Source of the DNA: Dryomyza anilis
Taxonomy: Eukaryota > Arthropoda > Insecta > Diptera > Dryomyzidae
Direction: 5' to 3'
NCBI GenBank assembly: GCA_951804985.1
Contig: OX638134.1
Location: forward strand, 3,906,001 to 3,970,000
Length of the DNA stretch: 64,000 bases
This document shows positions 52,026 through 64,000 of this stretch, piece after piece; within the stretch, counting starts at the first letter, position 1, and the number at the start of each line of letters is the position of its first letter. The notes below the pieces were generated by a model that worked only from the letters and a program-made list of their open reading frames with translations, searched no databases and was not told where the DNA came from. The position numbers and the translations under genes were made by a program.

Positions 52026-55000
52026 TCAGGTGGTCGTCGGCGTGCCCGTCAAAATGCGCGAACTGCGTGACAGATAAGCGCACCAATAGAATACGTTGAT
52101 GAGAAAGAAGAGCAACGGAAAAACAATGCGTGATGCGCGATCTATTTTCGAGACTGAGTTGTATTGTGGCGTGCGTTTGCCCTTGCGACGCGCCTCCATC
52201 TCCTCGCGTCGATAGTAGGACATGCGACGACGGCCGCTGTGGCGTGCATTGCTTGAGGTGGCGCCATCTGTGGCAGCATTATTTTTAAATAAATTTCAAA
52301 ATTTAGAAATTACATATTTTATATATTTTTCTAAAATAAGAATAACGAACCTTCACCTGCGCGCAAATGTGCCTCCTCATCATCCTCGTCCGACACCTCA
52401 AAATCAACGCGATGCTTTTTGCCTCGTCGAAACCAACGCCAACCACAGCAAAATGCACCGCCGCCCCCAATCGAACTTCGTCGTCTGTGCTGCTCCTCCG
52501 TTCGCCTGACACTTGCTGCCGTCGGCATTGGTATAGCACACATCGATAACGGTATCACCTCGTACAATCTCGAGTCGGTGCTGACACTAAACTCCGAACA
52601 CATGGGATCGTGCATCTCCGATTCACTATCCGTTTCGTTCTCTTCGATTATAAAGTAACATTCACCCGAACCATATTTCGTAAAGTAATGCACGACGGCA
52701 AATTGCAAAATGGTGGCAAATATAAAAGCAAATGAGAGAAAAACGAAGAAATCGAGCGCTGTCGGATAGGGTACTTTGGGTAGATCAGTGCGTGCTTCCA
52801 GTCCGAGAAAGGTCATCGTCAGCACGGTGGTGATGCCCAAGGAGACACGATCGGCGGTAGCCTCACGATTTAGCCAGAATGAGACCCACGAAAGCACAAC
52901 GAGCAAACAGCAGGGGCCGTATACCTGAATGAGAAAGTTGCCCATGTGACGTTGCAAATGGAAGTTTACCATAAGCATAGAGTATTCGGCTATAGAAGGG
53001 TGAAAGAGAGCGGTGATCATAGTGAAGAACGAAATATTCAATACAATGAATTTGAATTGTCATATTGATGAATTTATACATAATATTTATGAATATAATC
53101 TTTTTTTACGAATTTTTCCAAAAAAAAAAAAAAATTAGAAAACTATTCGACAAAAAAGTGTTGTTGTAAAAATTTTATTTAAAAAAAAAACAATTTAAAT
53201 AAAAATTTCCGAAAAAAAAAATTTTTTCGAAAAAAAAAAATTCGAAAAAAAAAATTCGAAAAAAAATAATTTTTTTGTGAAAACAATATTTTTTAAAAAT
53301 GAAGACTTTGAGAAAAATTCTAGAGAACAGAATTGTTTTAGGTTAAACTTGTCTGGAAATAAATTCCGTCTGAAAGAATTGAATTGGAAATTAATTCTTT
53401 CGGAAAAACTCATTTTAGATATGGAATATATGGAGAGGAATTGAAGAATTGACTTGGCGAAGAATTGCTTTAATATTAATTGTTTTGGAAAAAAATATTT
53501 GTTGTGGAAAAATTGACTTGGAAATTATTGTATGGATGAGAAATGTATGAGGTAGAATTTTCTTTCAAATAAATGATTAAAGAATAACTAAATGGGGGAA
53601 CATTGTATAAATGGCTTTGCAAAAGAATTTTAAACAGTGTTATGAAAAAATGCTGAAGAATTGTAAGGGAGAATTAGAAAAAATTACATTAAGAAATGAT
53701 TGTATGTAGAGTTGTCTTAGAAAACATTATATTAGTGTAGAATTGTTTTGAAATGAAATGACTTGGGAATTATATTCGGAATTATATCGGGGAAAGTATT
53801 GTCTTGGAAAAGAAATAAAATTGTATGGAATAAAATGTATTAAAAAACAATTGTGCTAGGAGAAAATGAACAGAAAAAAGAATTACTCGGAGAAGCATTG
53901 TAGAATAGAAGAATTGTATGAGGAATAATTATTTTCGGAATATTCATACAAGTAAAGAATTGTATAATGAAAGAATTGTTTTGGAAATAAAACGTATTGT
54001 AAAGAAGTGTATCAAGATAGAATTGAAAAGAATTGTTTCGGAGAACAAATATTTTTGAGATGAATTCGCCAAAGGGGCGCATGTGAAATTTTTGACATAT
54101 GCGTTTATTTCCATTTTTTTTTTCATTTTTCAATGTAGTTTTTCGTCAAGTATACTGTGCCAAAACCGTGTGTGGTTTTGTTGGATATTTCTAAAGACAA
54201 AACCAAAAGGGGGAATTAGAAACATTGTCATGCCAAAAGGGCGAATTTTTTCGTTTTTTTGCTATAACTCTTTACTCGTGCAAGATAAAATAGTGATGTA
54301 AGGGCATTTTTTGTTTATTTTCAAAGCACCTATCGATTGGCATCAATATTAATTTGCCATTGGTTCTTTGCAGGAAAAATGTGTGGCAAAATATTTTTAA
54401 TTAATGATGCCAATCGATCGGTGCTTTAAAAACAAGCAATTAATGCCTTTACATTACTATTACTATAAAAAAGTAATAGCATAAGAAATAAAAATATTTG
54501 CATTTTGGTCAGGAATATAGCCTCACAAAATCCGTATTTATAATTCAATAAGTTGTCCAAATCCAAAGATATTTTGTATACGTGATAATAATTGATGGAT
54601 AAACCAAAATAACAGAAAAAACTGAAAGAAAACTAATTTTCTAAAGCACTTTAAACTTTAAAATGTGATTTCCAATGCACATTCGCCCCTTTGGCATGAC
54701 AGTGATGAATTGTCTCGGGGAATAATTGTATGAGAAAGAAATATTTCCTGAATATTCCTTCTGATAAATAACTGACTTGGGGAAGAATAGAAAAATAATT
54801 TTCTTGAGAAATAATAGGGAAATATTTTATTCTCGACAGAAATATTTCGAAGAAAAATTATATAATTATTTTGAGATAAAATTGTGTGTAAATTGTCTTG
54901 GGGAACATTATTCTCGGGGAAGATTTTCTCAAGGAAGAATTATCTCTGGAATGGATATTGTCAAAGAATATTCTTTGGAATGAATTGCCGTATTGTATCA

Positions 55001-58000
55001 GAGAAGAATTGTCTCGTCGAAGAATTATCCAAAGAAGAAATGATAAAGTCTACAGTATTTTTTTTTTCAATAGTTTAATCTGTTTTTTTTTTTCATCTTC
55101 TCTATCGATATTCGAAGTGTGCCAGTTAATATCACTTCAACATTTGTCACATCTGCATTTTCACCGAATAATTATTTTAATGAGTCTCTTGAGATTTACT
55201 AAAAATAGCACGTGCTATCTAAAATGTCCAAAATTACATAAAATACACTAAAAATTACATTCGCATTTTGGCAAATTCAACATAAACACAAAGCAGACAT
55301 TTAATTGCTTTGCCTACTAATTAATGTAACGCATACGTCATATGTTGTATCATTTACTTTTCATGCTGTAAAGGACGAAAACAACTACTACAAATAAAAT
55401 ATAAAACGAAAACAAAAAAACGCTTACATGAATGATGCGATTCGAGACGAACTCCTGCCCCGCCACGCCCACTGCCAAAGGCGCCCTTATCCAATTGCAG
55501 GCCACGTCCAGGCTCCGCTTTGTTGCCGGGCACGTTGAACGTTTTCAAGGATTTGCTGTATTTTCTATGCGTTGTGCTGTCTGTTGGCGCTGCAGCTTTA
55601 TAAACAATATCCGTCAGATTACCGGCCGGACAGTCGACCAAATCGAATTGCGACAATTTCATGTCCTCGGCAATGGCAACGGCGGGGCGCTCCTTGTTCC
55701 AGCGATAAATGACATCGGCGGTGGTGTAGCCAACTAAAAGAAGGAGATATAGAAATGTGTAAATACAACATATGCAAATAAGATACAGATAAACACAAAA
55801 AATCTACTGATGACAGCGAATAATTTAAAAGTAAAATTTAAGGTTTCTGGGGATGAAAAGTGTTAATATCTTTTGACATGGCTAAAATTTGGTTGTCAAA
55901 AGGGCGAATGTGCATTTTTAAAAATGTAGTTTGAATTGCTTTAAAAAATAGTAATAATTATTATTTTTTCTATTTTATTTGTTATTTTGATTTACTCATC
56001 AATTAGCAATCATAACCTATATACAATTATAAAAATATAAAAATATAAAAAAATATAAAAAAATATAAAAATATAAAAATATAAAAATATAAAAATATAA
56101 AAATATAAAAATATAAAAATATAAAAATATAAAAATATAAAAATATAAAAATATAAAAATATAAAAATATAAAAATATAAAAATATAAAAATATAAAAAT
56201 ATAAAAATATAAAAATATAAAAATATAAAAATATAAAAATATAAAAAAAATGTCTTATCAGACACTACACATATAAAATAGTATCGTATAAAGTGTTTAA
56301 CATGGTTTATATATGTATTTAATGTTCTATTTTTATGTTGTATATTTATTTCTCTTTTTAATTTTACATTTTCATACATAATTTTTTTTCTGCATATATA
56401 TTCTGTTCTTATGAACCTAATTGAACATTTTACCATTTGATATTTTCGTCATTAAAAAACGCTCGACAAAATATAACAGCAGAACATCAAACACAAACGG
56501 ATACAGCAACTCAAAAACATCCTAAAACATTTAATACATTCACATATTTGGCATCCTCTCACAACTAATCAACATTTTGCGCAACACCCAGACGTATTCG
56601 TAACCCGAAGAAGGTATCGCAATTAACAGGCGACACGCATTTTTGTTGCTATTGCCTGCTATTTAAAACGATTGCCTACGTTGTACTGCTAATGCAACAA
56701 TGTACTACATAAGACGAATAAAAAAATACAATTTCAACAACATCAGCAAAAACTTCGATTATATCTTTACATCAATGTTTGAGCAAAAAAAAGTTATCAA
56801 ATGTTTGCGTTGCCAATCAAACTGAAGGCAATTGATGGAGGGAAAAACGCATTAATTTATACACCTGAGCAACAACAATCAAAGCACTTAAATGCGTTAT
56901 TTTTTTTAGAAGAAAAATATAAAACTCTGTTCTACGTCTGCTTTTCTACAAACAGTTTTCCATCTCAATGTGTGTCAACATTTTAGCTTGTTTGGAATTC
57001 TTTTATTTCTTGTTTGTTTCCCAATTGAAAAAAGTAGGTGTTTTTGTAGTTTTTCTTGTCGTCATTGACAACTTCATTCAATACCCAAGGTGCCAATTTC
57101 AATATAGTTTCTACTCCATGCTGTATTCAACTTGTATTCATAGTAGTTAACATTTCAGTTAATTTTATTTGAACGAAATGTTGTCGTCTTGCAATAATAG
57201 CAAATAGTACAAAAAGTATTGTAACAATAGTACGAATAGAAATAGTAAGAGTAAAAATAGTAATTGCAAAAATGTCAACAGTAATAAAAGCCAGTAGGAT
57301 AGTCTGATAATAGAAAAGTAACAGAACTCAGTCAATGAATTATATGATATACGTTTTATGAAGGATGTTGTTTTTTAAGTTTACGTCTTAAGAAAATTAA
57401 AGAAAATTTGAAAAATAATATACGAATTTTACTCTATATTTTTTTTTTGAAAATTTTTAGATCTGTGTTAGATTCTGCATTCAGAGAGATTAATAGTGTA
57501 ATATGAGAGAGGTGTGTACTATATAAATAGAAGCATTTTCTTTTCATTCGTTTCGTGACTTAAACATAGTAAAGATTTTCTCAAAAATCTTTTTGTACAA
57601 CATTTTTACCCTTTCAAATTTATTGCAAACAGTTCCAGAAAAAAACAGATGTCCCAACAATTTACGTATATTTCATGATTTTAGAAATTGTCTATGATTT
57701 AATTTCGTCATAATAAAAATAAATACAATTAATGATAAAAGTCTTTAAATTGCGATTAATAAATGATAATAAATAAATGATGAATTCCATTAATAAATGA
57801 TGAATTCCATGTGTTAAAAATACTCAAAAAATATTATTTTTTTATATATTTTGTTTTGGTTCGAATTCGAACATTCCTAAATGTGACGGAATTAGATAGC
57901 GGACTGGCGCAAGTAATTAGGTAGTTGTCCTTTTATTTATAATGGGAATGGAAGTTAGATCTACTCGATATTGATAATCGAAGCATAAATTATATTTTTA

Positions 58001-61000
58001 TAAAGAAAAGTCTTTTTATTTTAATTTTCACTAAAAACTAATTTTTTCACTAAAAATTCAATTTTTCAGTAAAAATTCAAATTTTCACTAAAAATTCAAT
58101 TTTTCAGTAAAAATTCAATTTTTTTTTACTAAAAATTCATTTTTTTTTACTAAAAATTCAATTTTTCACTAAAAATTCAATTTTTCACTAAAAATTCAAT
58201 TTTTCACTAAAAATTCAATTTATCACTAAAAATTCAAATTTTCACTAAAAATTCAATTTTTCACTAAAAACTCAATTTTTCATTAAAAATTCAATTTTTC
58301 ACTAAAAATTCAATTTTTCACTAAAAATTCAATTTTTTAATAAAAATTCAATTTTTTAATAAAAATTCAATTATTCAATAAAAATTAAATTTTTCACTAA
58401 AAATTCAAATTTTCACTAAAAATTCAATTTTTCACTAAAAATTCAATTTTTCACTAAAAATTCAATTTATCACTAAAAATTCAAATTTCACTATAAATTC
58501 AATTTTTCACTAAAAACTCAATTTTTCATTAAAAATTCAATTTTTCACTAAAAATTCAATTTTTCACTAAAAATTCAAATTTTCACTAAAAATTCAATTT
58601 TTCACTAAAAACTCAATTTTTCATTAAAAATTCAATTTTTCACTAAAAATTCAATTTTTCACTAAAAATTCAATTTTTTAATAAAAATTCAATTATTCAA
58701 TAAAAATTAAATTTTTCACTAAAAATTCAAATTTTCACTAAAAATTCAATTTTTCACTAAAAATTCAAATTTTCACTAAAAATTCATTTTTTCAGTAAAA
58801 ATTCAAATTTTCACTAAAAATTCAATTTTTCACTAAAAATTCAATTTTTCACTAAAAATTCAATTTTTCACTAAAAATTCAATTTTTCACTAAAAATTCA
58901 ATTTTTCACTAAAAATTCAATTTTTCACTAAAAATTCAATTTTTCACTAAAAATTCAATTTTTCACTAAAAATTCAATTTTTCACTAAAAATTCAATTTT
59001 TCACTAAAAATTCAATTTTTCACTAAAAATTCAATTTTTCACTAAAAATTCAAATTTTCACTAAAAATTCAATTTTTCACTAAAAACTCAATTTTTCATT
59101 AAAAATTCAATTTTTCACTAAAAATTCAATTTTTCACTAAAAATTCAATTTTTTAATAAAAATTCAATTATTCAATAAAAATTAAATTTTTCACTAAAAA
59201 TTCAAATTTTCACTAAAAATTCAATTTTTCACTAAAAATTCAAATTTTCACTAAAAATTCATTTTTTCAGTAAAAATTCAAATTTTCACTAAAAATTCAA
59301 TTTTTCACTAAAAATTCAAATTTTCACTAAAAATTCAATTTTTCACTAAAAATTCAATTTTTCACTAAAAATTCAATTTTTCACTAAAAATTCAATTTTT
59401 CACTAAAAATTCAATTTTTCACTAAAAATTCAATTTTTCACTAAAAATTCAATTTTTCACTAAAAATTCAATTTTTCACTAAAAATTCAATTTTTCACTA
59501 AAAATTCAATTTTTCACTAAAAATTCAATTTTTCACTAAAAATTCAATTTTTCACTAAAAATTCAATTTTTCACTAAAAATTCAATTTTTCACTAAAAAT
59601 TCAATTTTTCACTAAAAATTCAATTTTTCACTAAAAATTCAATTTTTCACTAAAAATTCAATTTTTCACTAAAAATTCAATTTTTCACTAAAAATTCAAT
59701 TTTTCACTAAAAATTCAATTTTTCACTAAAAATTCAATTTTTCACTAAAAATTCAATTTTTCACTAAAAATTCAATTTTTCACTATAAATTCAAATTTTC
59801 ACTAAAAATTCAATTTTTCACTAAAAATTCAAATTTTCACTAAAAATTCAATTTTTCACTAAAAATTCAATTTTTCACTAAAAATTCAATTTTTCACTAA
59901 AAATTCAATTTTTCACTAAAAATTCAATTTTTCACTAAAAATTCAATTCTTCACTAAAAATTCAATTTTAAAAGTCATTTTTTGACTAAAAATTTTTTAA
60001 CTAAAAATTCAATTTTAATCTAAAAATTCAATTTTACTAAATATTAAATTATTCACTCCAAAATCCAAATTTTCATTATTAATACAAATTTTTTCAATAA
60101 AATTTCAGTTTTGCATTTAATTTTTAACTAAAAATTTAATTTTCACTGTAATTTGAACTCTCATAGAAATAAACAATTATTTTCATTGCCTAAAACTATG
60201 CTACTATTTTTTAAGTCTACTTTCCATTAAAATGTTCTGAACATTTTAATAGCCAAATTAATTTATTTAGTTTTATATAAAATAAAAATTAAAAATGCAA
60301 AAAAGTCATGTAATCACATAAAAATTGTATGTTTCGATTTTAATCCTAGTGGTTACAATTTTTTTGTTTTATTTATAATTTTTTTTATTTAGATTGTCCT
60401 CGTAAGGATTACGACATTGATTTGCATAAACGTTTGGTGTAGCTAACATTCCGTTTATTGCTATTGTGATTTTTCTGTTAATCACTTTGTACGTAATACG
60501 AAATTGCTGCTCTTGTTGCTCATATTGTTCCCGTCCCGTACTTTTGTGACAATATTTGTTTAGCAACATGGCGCAGCAACATGTGGCGCAATGCATTCTT
60601 TTTGGCCACAGCATGTCATATACATTCGATTTCAAATTTCAAAAACCACATGAGAACTAAGAATTAAAGGATAACGAGTGGGAGAGAAAAGCGAAACTTG
60701 TAGGCAACACAAAAGCACGAAGACTGCTACACTTATGTGTGCACAAAAAGCAGGCTTTGTGTAAGCGATATTGTTGCAAATCACACACAGACACATTATA
60801 GCATTATGTTGACAATGGCTTAATATGTCTCTGTATGTGTCTGCGATTTATATTTAGCATGACAAAGCATGACATTGTGTTGGTAATAAGCGGCAGTATT
60901 TTGGGACAAGCTATACTACTCAATGTTGACAATGCAGAGAAATAAGCACTGCAAGACATTTAAAAAAAAATCATGCCAAAAGAATGAAATGCATAAAAAG

Positions 61001-64000
61001 GATGCAAAATGAAGCGGCAGCCACAAGCAAGTCTTAAGAAATATTTGTCTGTCTTTTGAGTAAGTGTGTCTGTTTTATGTGTGTTTCTGAGCAAGGTTAA
61101 GAACTTAATGTATATCGTTGGATTTATGCGATTTCTATAGATTATCGTTTGACAACTATAATTAGCTGATGTTTTTTTTATAGTATACGCACATGAACCA
61201 AATTTCAGCGGGCAACGTTGAATGTCCATGGGAAAGTCCTCCAGATTCATGGGACAGCCGGCCTTAATGGTGAGGCTGTTGAGTGATACAATTTGATAAA
61301 AAAAATGTTTAATAAAGTTGAAGTATGTATTTTTTATAAAAATGGTTTCCTATTTTAATTTTTAAAATTTTAATAATTTTCTGAAGGGTTTCAAAGGTTT
61401 ATTTTAAATGCGTTAAAGGTTTTATAAAGGTTATTTAAAGGTTATATAAATGTTCATTATATACTTAATATAGGTTTACTTATTATCAAAGTTTTATAAA
61501 AGTTATATTAAATATTTACTAAATGCTTATTAAATGTTTATTAATGATTTATTAAAGGTTTATTAAAGGTATATTAAAGGTTTAGGTAACGATTTATCAA
61601 AGGTTTTTTTAATGGTTTATGAAAGGTTTATAGTTTGTATGTTTAAAATGTATTAACGGTTTGTTAAAGGTTTATAAATGCTTTTAAGGTTTTGTATTTA
61701 TACTGATTATAAGTTTACTGATTATAATTTTATTAACATTTACTAAATATTTATTAAATGTTTATTAGAGATTTATTAAGGTTTATGAATGGTTTATTAA
61801 AGGTTTATTAAAGGTTTATCAAAGGTTTATGAAAGGTTTATCAAAAGTTTATTAAAGACTTATTAAAGGTTTATTAACTGTTTACTAAAGGTATATTAAA
61901 GGTTAATTATAAGTTTATTAAATGTTTATTAAAGGTTAATAAAGGTTTATTAAAGGTTTATTAAAGGTTTATTAAAGGTTTACTAAAGATTTATTAAACG
62001 TTTATTAAAGTTTTATTAATGGATTATTAAAGGTTTGTTAAAGGTTTAACAATGATTTATTTAAGGTTTATTAAAGGTTTATTCAATGTTTATTAAAGGT
62101 TTATTAAAGGTTTATTTAAGGTTTATTTAAGGTTGACAAAAGGTTTATTAAATGGTTTATTAAATGTTTATTAAAGGTTTATTAAAGGTTTCTTAGAGGT
62201 TGATTTAAGGTTTATTAAAAGGTTTATTAAAGGTTTATTAAAGGTTTATTAAAGGTTTATTAAAGGTTTATTAAAGGTTTATTAAAGGTTTATTAAAGAT
62301 TTATTAAACGTTTATTAAAGTTTTATTAATGGATTATTAAAGGTTTGTTAAAGGTTTAACAATAATTTATTTAAGGTTTATTAAAGGTTTATTCAATGTT
62401 TATTAAAGGTTTATTAAAGGTTTATTTAAGGTTTCTTTAAGGTTGACAAAAGGTTTATTAAATGGTTTATTAAATGTTTATTAAAGGTTTATTAAAGGTT
62501 TCTTAGAGGTTGATTTTAGGTTTATTAAAAGGTTCATTAAAGGTTTATTAAAGATTTATTAAAGGTTTATTAAAGGTTTATTAAAGGTTTATTAAAGGTT
62601 TATTAAAGGTTTATTAAAGGTTTATTAAAGGCTTATTAAAGGTTTATTAAAGGCCTATAGAAGGTTAATGAAGGTTTATTAAAGGTTTCTTAGAGGATGA
62701 TTTAAGGTTTATTAAAGGTTTATTAAAGGTTTATTAAAGGTTTATTAAAGGTTTATTGAAGGTTTTTTAAAGGTTTATTAAAGGTTTATTAAAGGTTTAT
62801 TAAAGGTTTATTAAAGGTTTATTAAAGGTTTATTAAAGGTTTATTAAAGGTTTATTAAAGGTTTATTAAAGGTTTATTGACAGTTTTTTAAAAGGTTTAT
62901 TAAAGATTTATTAAAGGTTTATTAAAGGTTTATTAAAGGTTTATAAAATGTTAATAGCTGTTTATTAAAGATTTACTAAAGGTTTATTAAAGGTTTATTT
63001 AAGGTTTCTTAAAGGTTGACTAAAGGTTTATTAAATGATTTATTAAATGTTTATTAAAGGTTTATTAAAGGTTTATTAAATGTTTATTAACGGATTTATG
63101 AAAGGTTTATTAAAGACTTATGTAAGGTTTATTAAATGTTTTCTTATGGTTTATGAAAGGTTTATTATAGATTTATTTAAGGTTTATTAAAGATTTATTA
63201 AAGGTTTCTTAAAGTTTAATTAAATTTTCATTAAATGTTAATTATAGGTTTATAAATTAAAGATTTCTTAAAAGTTTATTTAAGGTTTGTAAAAGACTTA
63301 TTGAAAGTTTTTAAAAGATAATTACGGGATTATTAAAGACTTATTAAAGGTTTATTAAAGGTTTATTAAAGTTCTTTTAATGGTTTATTAAAGTTCTTTT
63401 AAAGGTTTCTTACATGTTTTTTAAAGGTTTGTTAAAAGTTTATTAATAGTTTTTTAAAAGATAATTTAAGGATTATTAAGGGCTACTAAAGGTTTATTTA
63501 AGTTCTTTTAAAGGTTTTTTTCATGTTTATAGAGTTTTTTTAGCTTTTGTATAGGCCTGTTAAAAGTTATTATTTATTTGTAATAAATATTTTTGATAAC
63601 ATTTGTTTTTTAAAATTAATTCTTTTAAATTAATATTCACATATTGTTTTAAATTCGTTTTTTTAATTATTTTTATACTTTATTTTAAAATTATTATTTT
63701 CTTTTTTATTATAATTTTTACCATTTTTATAAATTAATATTTGGTATAATTATTTTTTAAATACTCACCGACTCGAATAGAGCACTCTACCATTCTGATA
63801 GATGCGCACAAATTTATTCGGTGTCGTTATCGTGTGCAGATAACTCTGTTTGCCATTATAGAAATATGTGTCGGGCTTCCAAATGCGCGCCAACATCGAA
63901 ACACTCAACGCCAAGGTGTCCTGAGCACCCTCAAAGGCCAGACGTTTGTCCACCCACGATTGACGAAAATAACAATCCATGGAGTAGGTCTGCTCGAAGG
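52026..64000 (-). CDS. Grd: GRD-type Cys-loop ligand-gated ion channel, C-terminal exons
   Basis: Subunit of a pentameric GABA/glycine-like receptor in neurons; the orthologue in Drosophila is Grd. Five minus-strand exons are seen: from beyond 64000 to 63769, 61193-61275, 55428-55733, 52357-52989 and 52026-52267. Joins restore [13 protein letters not shown] and [16 protein letters not shown]. The Cys-loop [15 protein letters not shown] has 13 residues between its cysteines. A long insertion rich in Ser/Gly/Lys lies before M1, unlike most GABA receptors. M1 contains [15 protein letters not shown]2 [16 protein letters not shown]3 [15 protein letters not shown], and M4 [15 protein letters not shown] near the end. 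The usual Pro-Ala-Arg before M2 reads Ala-Asp-Arg. Two in-frame donors exist at the exon before M4 (52357 or 52351). The start lies outside the window. Confidence 0.93.
53290..55080. repeat. degenerate GAATTGT/GGAAAAGAATTG repeat in GRD intron
   Basis: From about 53290 to 54058 and again from about 54712 to 55040 the sequence is variations on AGAATTGTNTTGGA(A), about 15 bp long. The foldback element at 54067-54703 splits it. An A/T homopolymer block (AAAAAAATTCG words) precedes it at 53120-53290. Confidence 0.7.
54067..54703. mobile_element. foldback/MITE element with 8-bp target duplication GATGAATT
   Basis: GATGAATT stands on both sides (54059-54066 and 54704-54711). The right end is CGCCCCTTTGGCATGACAGT; the left end, CGCCAAAGGGGCGCATGTG, is its inverse lacking the last 8 bases or so. 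The CCAAAAGGGCGAA word recurs inside (about 54203 and 54230), and CACCTATCGATTGGCATCA at about 54330 is inverted at about 54400. An 8-bp duplication points to hAT or P-type transposition. Same family as the element at 19365. Confidence 0.85.
55887..55940. mobile_element. fragment of the foldback family
   Basis: TTGTCAAAAGGGCGAATGTGCATTTTTAAAAATG matches the inverse of the right ends at 54670 and 19830. Only an end fragment; neighbours are not recognisable. Confidence 0.6.
56020..56247. repeat. (TATAAAAA)n microsatellite, about 28 copies
   Basis: An 8-bp unit, almost pure, in the GRD intron. Because 24 bp is both three units and eight codons, it produces a false open frame of repeating Phe/Leu/Tyr/Ile on the minus strand. 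Confidence 0.97.
56248..58020. other. GRD intron, nothing recognised
   Basis: AT-rich intronic sequence with small open frames of chance size (about 60 codons). A direct repeat AATAAATGATGAATTCCATT occurs twice at about 57770-57805. Confidence 0.55.
58021..59970. repeat. 19-bp minisatellite TTTTTCACTAAAAATTCAA, about 103 copies
   Basis: Exact 19-bp steps through long stretches (58800-59040, 59330-59770). Variants (TTTTTTAATAAAAATTCAA, ATTATTCAATAAAAATTAAA) return in blocks: CAATTATTCAATAAA at about 58368, 58689 and 59165, about 17 and 25 units apart, so larger segments were also duplicated. Lies in the GRD intron between the exons at 55733 and 61193. Confidence 0.97.
59971..61192. other. GRD intron, unique sequence
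   Basis: 59971-60160 is a fading edge of the minisatellite. The remainder up to the splice donor at 61192 has higher complexity (60380-61100) but no gene or repeat I could identify; an 88-codon minus-strand frame at 60369-60635 has no recognisable feature. Confidence 0.55.
61384..63540. repeat. 11-bp minisatellite AAAGGTTTATT
   Basis: Degenerate at the edges and nearly pure at 62220-62300, 62560-62640 and 62700-62880. A larger segment with rare variants (GTTTAACAATGATTT ... GGTTGACAAAAGG ... TTAGAGGTTGATTT) at about 62000-62215 is repeated at about 62310-62525, 310 bp on. Lies in the GRD intron between 61276 and 63768. Confidence 0.95.

Noticed and set aside
54777..55251. Several 60-117 codon frames near 54.8-55.2 kb
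   Set aside because: They read the GAATTGT/GGAAGAATT degenerate repeat in different frames.
56017..56436. 139-codon minus-strand open frame, Phe/Tyr/Ile/Leu-rich, resembling a membrane protein
   Set aside because: It is a direct reading of the (TATAAAAA)n microsatellite.
60369..60635. 88-codon minus-strand frame in the GRD intron with several Cys
   Set aside because: No domain or splice continuity with GRD; chance frame in a higher-complexity stretch.

Overview
The window is eukaryotic and comes from a fly, most likely a tephritid fruit fly. The evidence is AT-rich DNA, genes split by short (57-65 bp) and long introns with GT..AG borders, proteins close to Drosophila orthologues, and a degenerate mariner whose transposase has D,D41D spacing, which I recall from the 'rosa' group first described in Ceratitis. 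Species cannot be fixed from the sequence alone.

Layout. 1-17138 is a satellite array of about 108 copies of a 159-bp monomer, with higher-order structure and two decayed monomers at its edge (17139-17400). Then come six genes. On the minus strand: mitochondrial tryptophanyl-tRNA synthetase (18044-20631, 3 coding exons) and dihydrolipoyl dehydrogenase (21381-24031, 6 exons, 504 aa). On the plus strand: Mediator subunit MED19 (26297-37171, 5 exons), whose third intron holds a 5.1-kb terminal-inverted-repeat element filled with 24 copies of a 181-bp repeat; then two tandem HAD-family phosphatases (40725-42667 and 43706-47490) with the same intron positions, so an old tandem duplication. On the minus strand again: the 3' part of a Cys-loop ligand-gated ion channel, GRD (52026 to beyond 64000), with its last five exons visible and large introns full of minisatellites.

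The genes share no obvious pathway. The two minus-strand enzymes act in mitochondria (translation; the E3 subunit of 2-oxoacid dehydrogenases and glycine cleavage). MED19 is nuclear, the phosphatases are small-molecule HAD enzymes (one may carry a mitochondrial presequence), and GRD is a neuronal receptor subunit. The grouping looks like conserved fly microsynteny rather than a functional cluster.

The remainder is mostly repeats: a degenerate mariner plus three deletion or foldback derivatives, a foldback family with an 8-bp target duplication, a piggyBac-like MITE, a TA-flanked MITE, a Harbinger-like palindromic MITE, and several minisatellites (19-bp, 11-bp, 8-bp and 16-bp units). I found no tRNA, rRNA or CRISPR. 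The items most worth following are the satellite growing inside a transposon, the foldback family, and the possible extra 5' exon of the first phosphatase. All exon borders were read by eye from splice signals and frame continuity.
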